NCBI RefSeq assembly: GCF_006539505.1 | Contig: NZ_BJND01000042.1 | Coordinates: 37,419-101,418 of the forward strand | Source: Streptomyces spinoverrucosus | Lineage (GTDB): Bacteria > Actinomycetota > Actinomycetes > Streptomycetales > Streptomycetaceae | DNA: 64,000 bases | Reading direction: 5' to 3' | Shown here: positions 60,042 through 64,000 of the stretch, piece after piece | Position numbering within the stretch: the stretch's first letter is position 1 | Layout of the letters: each line of letters starts with the position of its first letter | The notes under the pieces: model-generated | Told to the model about the DNA's origin: nothing | The model's database searches: none | Seen by the model: the letters and a program-made list of their open reading frames with translations, nothing else | Translations under genes and position numbers: made by a program

Positions 60042-60701
60042 ATGACGGCCACCACCGTGCTCACCGCCCGCGCCCTCCTGCTCGACATGGACGGCACCCT
60101 CGTCAACTCCGACGCCGTCGTGGAGCGCATCTGGCGACGCTGGGCCGAGCGGCACGGGCTGGACGGGGACGAGGTCATGAAGGTCGTGCACGGGCGGCAG
60201 GGGTACGCGTCGATGGCCGTACTGCTGCCGGACCGGCCGATGGAGCAGAACCTGGCGGACAACGCGCGGATGCTCGCGGAGGAGACCGCGGACATGGAGG
60301 GCGTCGTCGCAATCCCCGGTGCGGCGGAGTTTCTGGCGTCCCTGCGGGGGCTGCCGCACGCGCTGGTGACCTCGGCGGATGTGCCGCTGTCCACGGCGCG
60401 GATGGCTGCGGCGGGGCTGGCGCTGCCGGACGTACGGGTGACCGCGGAGTCCGTGGGCGCGAGCAAGCCCGACCCCGAGGGGTTCCTCAAGGGGGCCGCC
60501 GAACTGGGGGTGGCTCCCGCGGACTGCCTGGTCTTCGAGGACTCCGGGGCGGGGATCGCGGCGGGGCGTGCTGCGGGGATGCGGGTGGTGGGGGTGGGGG
60601 CGCGGGCCTCTGTGCATCGGCCGGATGTGTTGGTGGGGGATTTGAGTGGGGTGCGGGTTGAGGCCGCGGGGGATGGGGAGATTCGGGTTTCGTTCGGGTA
60701 G
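60042..60701 (+). CDS. HAD-family phosphatase (beta-phosphoglucomutase-like subfamily)
   Basis: A 219-residue protein from ATG 60042. Motif I is LLLDMDGTLVNSDAVVE, motif II Ser in HALVTSADVPL, motif III Lys in GASKPDPEGFL and motif IV LVFEDSGAGIAAG. An alpha-helical C1 cap follows motif I, as in sugar-phosphate phosphatases of the GPP/YfbT group. Substrate probably a small sugar phosphate. It ends 23 bp from the convergent peptidoglycan-binding gene. Confidence 0.92.
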   Translation: MTATTVLTARALLLDMDGTLVNSDAVVERIWRRWAERHGLDGDEVMKVVHGRQGYASMAVLLPDRPMEQNLADNARMLAEETADMEGVVAIPGAAEFLASLRGLPHALVTSADVPLSTARMAAAGLALPDVRVTAESVGASKPDPEGFLKGAAELGVAPADCLVFEDSGAGIAAGRAAGMRVVGVGARASVHRPDVLVGDLSGVRVEAAGDGEIRVSFG

Positions 60702-60723
60702 GGGCCTTCCCCGCCGTCGAGCG

Positions 60724-61620
60724 TCAGGGCTCCGACGTCTCCGACTCCAGCTTCTCCCGGGTCTCCTCGTCGTAGACGCCCAGTTCGTCGGTCTGTACGC
60801 CGCGGGCCCACTGGTAGTTGCGTACGGCGTTCTCGACCTCTCGCGTGTAGTGGCCGTGCGGGTCGTCGTTGTACAGGTACAGCTGGTGCAGGCGGAGTTG
60901 GAGCTCTGTCACCTCGGGGCCGGAATCGCCTCCGCGGAGGGTCTGGGCGGGCTCGTCCCGGGCCGAGGGGGTCAGGGAGCCCGTTGCGCGAGCCGTGGGT
61001 GGGGGCGGCTGGGTGGGGGTGGGCGTGGGTGTCGGGGACGCCGGTGGTGTGGTGAGCGTCAGGGTCGGGCTTGGTGTCGGCGTCGGGGACGGGGATTCCG
61101 GTGTCGGGGTCGTCGCCGGTGGTGTCGTTGCCGTCGGTGTCGGGCTCGGCTGCGTTGTGCGGGGCTCCGGGACTGCCTCTCGTACCGACTCCGGAGCCGC
61201 GCTGTCCCGGGCCGGGGGCTCGTACGAGAACAGGCCGCTCGCGAAACCTGCCGCCGCTGCCGCCGTGATCACCACGCCGGACGCCGCCAGCAGTGCCGTG
61301 CGGTGGCGAGGGGTGCGGGGGCGTGCCTCGGGTTCCGTGGCCTGCGTGGTGGTCGGAGTGGGCGGCGGCGGGAGCGGGGGGAGCGGCAGGGTCAGTTCCG
61401 CCGGGGGTGCCGCCTCGGCCGGCGTGTCCGGTGCGGTCGCGTCCAGGGCGACGTAGGGGCGTATGCGCAGGGGGTCGAAGTCCTCCGCCGCCGCCTGTTC
61501 CGCCGTACGCGCGTCGCGCAGGGCCTCGGCGGCGCGTTCGCCGCAGGCGCACGACGGGGTGTTGTCCGCCCCTCTGGGCGCCCCGCACTCCGGGCACTGG
61601 TGTCCCTTCGGCTCCGCCAC
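60724..61620 (-). CDS. Zinc-ribbon, membrane-anchored peptidoglycan-binding protein
   Basis: A 298-residue protein. Zinc ribbon at the very N-terminus (CPECG ... CACGE), then a Pro-rich linker, one membrane segment (TALLAASGVVITAAAAAGFASG, about residues 108-129), a long Pro/Thr/Ser spacer (residues 140-225) and a C-terminal PG_binding_1 repeat (LRGGDSGPEVTELQLRLHQLYLY ... REVENAVRNYQWARGVQTDELGVYDEETREKL). The order puts the ribbon inside the cell and the cell-wall-binding domain outside. It could tether a cytosolic protein or sense the wall. Confidence 0.88.
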   Translation of the reverse strand: MAEPKGHQCPECGAPRGADNTPSCACGERAAEALRDARTAEQAAAEDFDPLRIRPYVALDATAPDTPAEAAPPAELTLPLPPLPPPPTPTTTQATEPEARPRTPRHRTALLAASGVVITAAAAAGFASGLFSYEPPARDSAAPESVREAVPEPRTTQPSPTPTATTPPATTPTPESPSPTPTPSPTLTLTTPPASPTPTPTPTQPPPPTARATGSLTPSARDEPAQTLRGGDSGPEVTELQLRLHQLYLYNDDPHGHYTREVENAVRNYQWARGVQTDELGVYDEETREKLESETSEP

Positions 61621-61829
61621 GCGTCCGTCCCTCCCCTCGCGGCCGCCCCGTGGTCCCGGAGAAGCCGCCCCGTGGGCTAGAGATTATGCAGATCCCGTGT
61701 GCGTCGTGTTCGCGAAGCCCCCGTAATCGCGCCGGAATGACCGCCTCCAAAAGGGCTCGACAGGCCATAACCGGGCACACCGCCCACGATGGAGGAGGTG
61801 ACGACCGGCGAGCAGCCCCGGAGGTGCGC

Positions 61830-63887
61830 ATGGTCGGGGAGACGCACGGCGGCAGGGCCGCGCAGGTGCCGGGTGCCGTGGACCGGGAGCAGGTGTCCGG
61901 GAACGTGCTCGTGTCGATCGGCGCGCTGCTGCTCGGCATGTTGCTCGCCGCCCTCGATCAGACGATCGTGGCGACCGCGCTGCCGACCATCGTCAGCGAG
62001 CTCGGCGGGCTGCAGCATCTGTCCTGGGTCGTCACCGCGTATCTGCTGGCCTCGACCGCCGCGACGCCGCTGTGGGGGAAGCTGGGGGACCAGTACGGGC
62101 GGAAGCGGCTGTTCCAGGCCGCCATCGTGATTTTTCTCGTCGGCTCCGTGCTGTGCGGGATCGCGCAGGACATGCCGCAGCTCATCGCGTTCCGTGCGGT
62201 GCAGGGACTGGGTGGTGGCGGGCTGATCGTTTTGTCGATGGCGATCGTCGGGGATCTGGTTCCGCCGCGTGACCGAGGGCGGTATCAGGGGCTGTTCGGT
62301 GCGGTCTTCGGGGCGTCGAGTGTGCTCGGGCCGTTGCTGGGTGGGGTGTTCACCGAGCATCTGAGCTGGCGGTGGGTCTTCTACATCAACCTGCCGGTGG
62401 GGGTCGTCGCGCTTGTCGTGATCGCGAGTGTGCTGCGTCTGCCGCGTACGGCGACCCGGCATGTCATCGACTATCTCGGCACCTTCCTCGTCGCCGCCGT
62501 CGCCACCTGTCTGGTTCTGGTCGCCTCGCTCGGCGGCACCACCTGGGGGTGGGGCTCACCGCAGATCGTCGGGCTGGTCGTGGTGGCCGTCGTGCTCGCC
62601 GTGGTGTTCGTCGTCGTTGAACGGCGGGCGGCGGAGCCTGTGCTGCCGTTGAAGCTGTTCCGCATCCGTACGTTCGCCCTCGCGGCCGCGATCAGCCTGA
62701 TCATCGGGTTCGCGATGTTCGGCGCGATGACGTATCTGCCGACCTTCCTCCAGGTCGTCCAGGGTGTCTCGCCGACCATGTCGGGTGTGCACATGCTGCC
62801 GATGGTGCTGGGGCTGCTGCTGGCCTCGACCGGGTCCGGGCAGATCGTCAGCCGGACCGGGCGGTGGAAGGTCTTTCCCGTCGTGGGCACCTTTGTCACC
62901 ACAGTCGGGCTGCTGTTGCTCGACGAGCTCGACGAGCACAGTTCCGACGTCGTGATCAGCGGTTCGTTCTTCGTGTTCGGCTTTGGGCTCGGGCTGGTCA
63001 TGCAGGTGCTGGTGCTCATCGTGCAGAACGCGGTGTCGTACGAGGATCTGGGCGTCGCCACCTCCGGGGCGACCTTCTTCCGTTCGATCGGGGCGGCGTT
63101 CGGTGTCGCTGTGTTCGGTACGGTCTTCGCGGGGCGCCTCGATGATCAGCTGGCGTCCGCCTTTCGTGGTGTGCCGCTGCCGGGCGGTGTGTCCATCGAG
63201 GGGCTGGAGGCGGATCCGCGGGGGATCGGCGATCTGCCGCCGGAGCTGCGGGCGCCGGCGTTGCACGCCTACGCGTCTGCCATCACGGATGTATTTCTGT
63301 ACGCCGCTCCTGTCGCGTTCCTCGCCTTTGTGCTGGCGTGGTTCCTGAAGGAGGACCGGCTGCGGGTGTCCGTCACGGCGCCCGATGTCACCGAGACGCT
63401 CGCGAGCAATCCGGTGGAGCGGTCGTCGTACGACGAGGTGTGCCGTGCGTTGTCGGTGCTCGGGACGCGGGAGGGGCGGCAGGAGGTGTACCGGAAGATC
63501 GCGGTGCGGGCGGGGTACGACGAGCTGGTGCCTGCGGCGAGTTGGCTGCTGCTGCGGATCAAGAGGTACGGGCGGGTGGAGCCGGGGGTGCTCGCCGAGC
63601 GCAGTACCGTGCCGCTGGGGGTCATCCTCGAAGGGGCCCGGCAGGTCGAGGTGCGGCGGCTTGCCGTGCGCGACGGTCTCGACCTTGTGCTGACCGAGCA
63701 GGGGCGTGTGGTGGCCGAACGGCTGGCGCGGGCGCGGGAGGAGTCGCTGGCCGAGTTGCTCGGTGACTGGTGGGGGCCGGAGCGGCCTACCGATCTGGTG
63801 CAGCTGGTGCGGGAGTTGAACGAGGAGCTGTGCGGGTCGGATCGGGAGCAGCCGCATGATGTGCGGGCGGGGGTGCGGTTCAGGTAA
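61830..63887 (+). CDS. MFS (EmrB/QacA-type) exporter fused to a MarR-like domain
   Basis: A 685-residue protein from ATG 61830, with GGAGG upstream. Residues about 25-515 are a 14-helix DHA2 drug exporter (LDQTIVATALPTIVSEL, WGKLGDQYGRKRLFQ, and GASSVLGPLLGGVF). The C-terminal 170 residues are a soluble domain that looks like a MarR winged helix: YDELVPAASWLLLRIKRYGRVEPGVLAERSTVPLGVILEGARQVEVRRLAVRDGLDLVLTEQGRVVAERL. This is a DNA- or ligand-binding module joined to the transporter's cytosolic end, not a typical tail. Confidence 0.9.
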   Translation: MVGETHGGRAAQVPGAVDREQVSGNVLVSIGALLLGMLLAALDQTIVATALPTIVSELGGLQHLSWVVTAYLLASTAATPLWGKLGDQYGRKRLFQAAIVIFLVGSVLCGIAQDMPQLIAFRAVQGLGGGGLIVLSMAIVGDLVPPRDRGRYQGLFGAVFGASSVLGPLLGGVFTEHLSWRWVFYINLPVGVVALVVIASVLRLPRTATRHVIDYLGTFLVAAVATCLVLVASLGGTTWGWGSPQIVGLVVVAVVLAVVFVVVERRAAEPVLPLKLFRIRTFALAAAISLIIGFAMFGAMTYLPTFLQVVQGVSPTMSGVHMLPMVLGLLLASTGSGQIVSRTGRWKVFPVVGTFVTTVGLLLLDELDEHSSDVVISGSFFVFGFGLGLVMQVLVLIVQNAVSYEDLGVATSGATFFRSIGAAFGVAVFGTVFAGRLDDQLASAFRGVPLPGGVSIEGLEADPRGIGDLPPELRAPALHAYASAITDVFLYAAPVAFLAFVLAWFLKEDRLRVSVTAPDVTETLASNPVERSSYDEVCRALSVLGTREGRQEVYRKIAVRAGYDELVPAASWLLLRIKRYGRVEPGVLAERSTVPLGVILEGARQVEVRRLAVRDGLDLVLTEQGRVVAERLARAREESLAELLGDWWGPERPTDLVQLVRELNEELCGSDREQPHDVRAGVRFR

Positions 63888-63897
63888 GGGGCGGGTG

Positions 63898-64000
63898 CCT
63901 GCGGCGGCCTTGGGCTGTGGGTGCGTGGTGGCGGTAGGGCCTACGGGTGCCGGTGCCATGCCTGCGGCGGCCTGTGGCTGTGGGTGCGTGGTTGCTGTAG
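63898..64000 (+). repeat. Pair of 40-bp repeats at the window end
   Basis: CCTGCGGCGGCCTTGGGCTG and a near-identical copy about 61 bp later, both followed by TGGGTGCGTGG. The motif resembles the low-complexity repeats at 52.6-52.9 kb. No gene is visible after the stop of the exporter. Confidence 0.65.

Overview
The window is chromosomal DNA of a Streptomyces or close relative. GC content is very high with GC3-rich codon use, GTG and TTG starts are common, TAGNNT-type -10 boxes sit directly upstream of several start codons, and a short intergenic repeat typical of streptomycetes occurs three times. The gene order is also recognisable: fasR-fabD-fabH-acpP-fabF, DUF3145, aceE, DUF3052, ahpE and a tellurium-resistance (ter) block are core actinobacterial neighbours.

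Layout. 0-2.8 kb: end of a GH3-like glycosidase, galM, an SGNH-hydrolase lipoprotein and DUF3145. 2.8-9.6 kb: accessory genes lying between DUF3145 and fabF (NTF2-like protein, DUF1254/DUF1214 protein, two gene remnants joined by a deletion, an M24 peptidase-like protein, and a PAS/GAF/PP2C/ATPase regulator whose phosphatase domain has lost key acidic residues). 9.7-14.6 kb: the fatty-acid synthesis operon on the minus strand, ending in an 18-bp-stem terminator, with its activator gene fasR upstream. 15-25.5 kb: pirin, serine hydrolase, acetyltransferase, a MerR/aldo-keto reductase pair, DUF4429/SHOCT, an alpha/beta hydrolase, a divergent TetR/MFS pair, a small membrane protein and a voltage-gated-type K+ channel. 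25.5-29.7 kb: aceE, DUF3052 and ahpE. 29.8-39.5 kb: the ter cluster: two TerD, a TerC-like DUF475 membrane protein, a TerA-like protein, a TerD with a Y-G-Y-P tail, a citrate-lyase-like enzyme, a 973-residue two-phosphoribosyltransferase fusion, and a HAD phosphatase. 39.5-47 kb: DedA, a NarL-type two-component system, several small conserved proteins, a DUF4097 lipoprotein and tRNA-Val(UAC). 47-54 kb: an MFS exporter with a possible leader-peptide attenuator, a TetR-controlled NTF2/NmrA pair, ketopantoate-reductase-like and small proteins, a repeat-rich gap, a second DedA-like protein, and DoxX behind a candidate iron box. 54-64 kb: an FAD/NAD(P)-binding protein, a PhoD-like phosphatase, a secreted HNH nuclease, a GDT1-family transporter behind a yybP-ykoY (Mn2+) riboswitch, a HAD hydrolase, a peptidoglycan-binding membrane protein, and an MFS exporter fused to a MarR-like domain.

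How the genes work together. AceE supplies acetyl-CoA for the FasR-controlled fab operon; in mycobacteria the equivalent genes (ahpE, DUF3052, aceE, fasR, fabD, acpM) lie side by side, whereas here about 11 kb separates fasR from aceE. The ter block joins membrane and calcium-binding Ter proteins to an enzyme set (C-C lyase, two PRTases, PELOTA-type RNA-binding domain, HAD phosphatase) that published comparative genomics proposes makes a nucleoside-like product. It is the most interesting poorly understood system here. No phage, IS element, CRISPR array or rRNA was seen.
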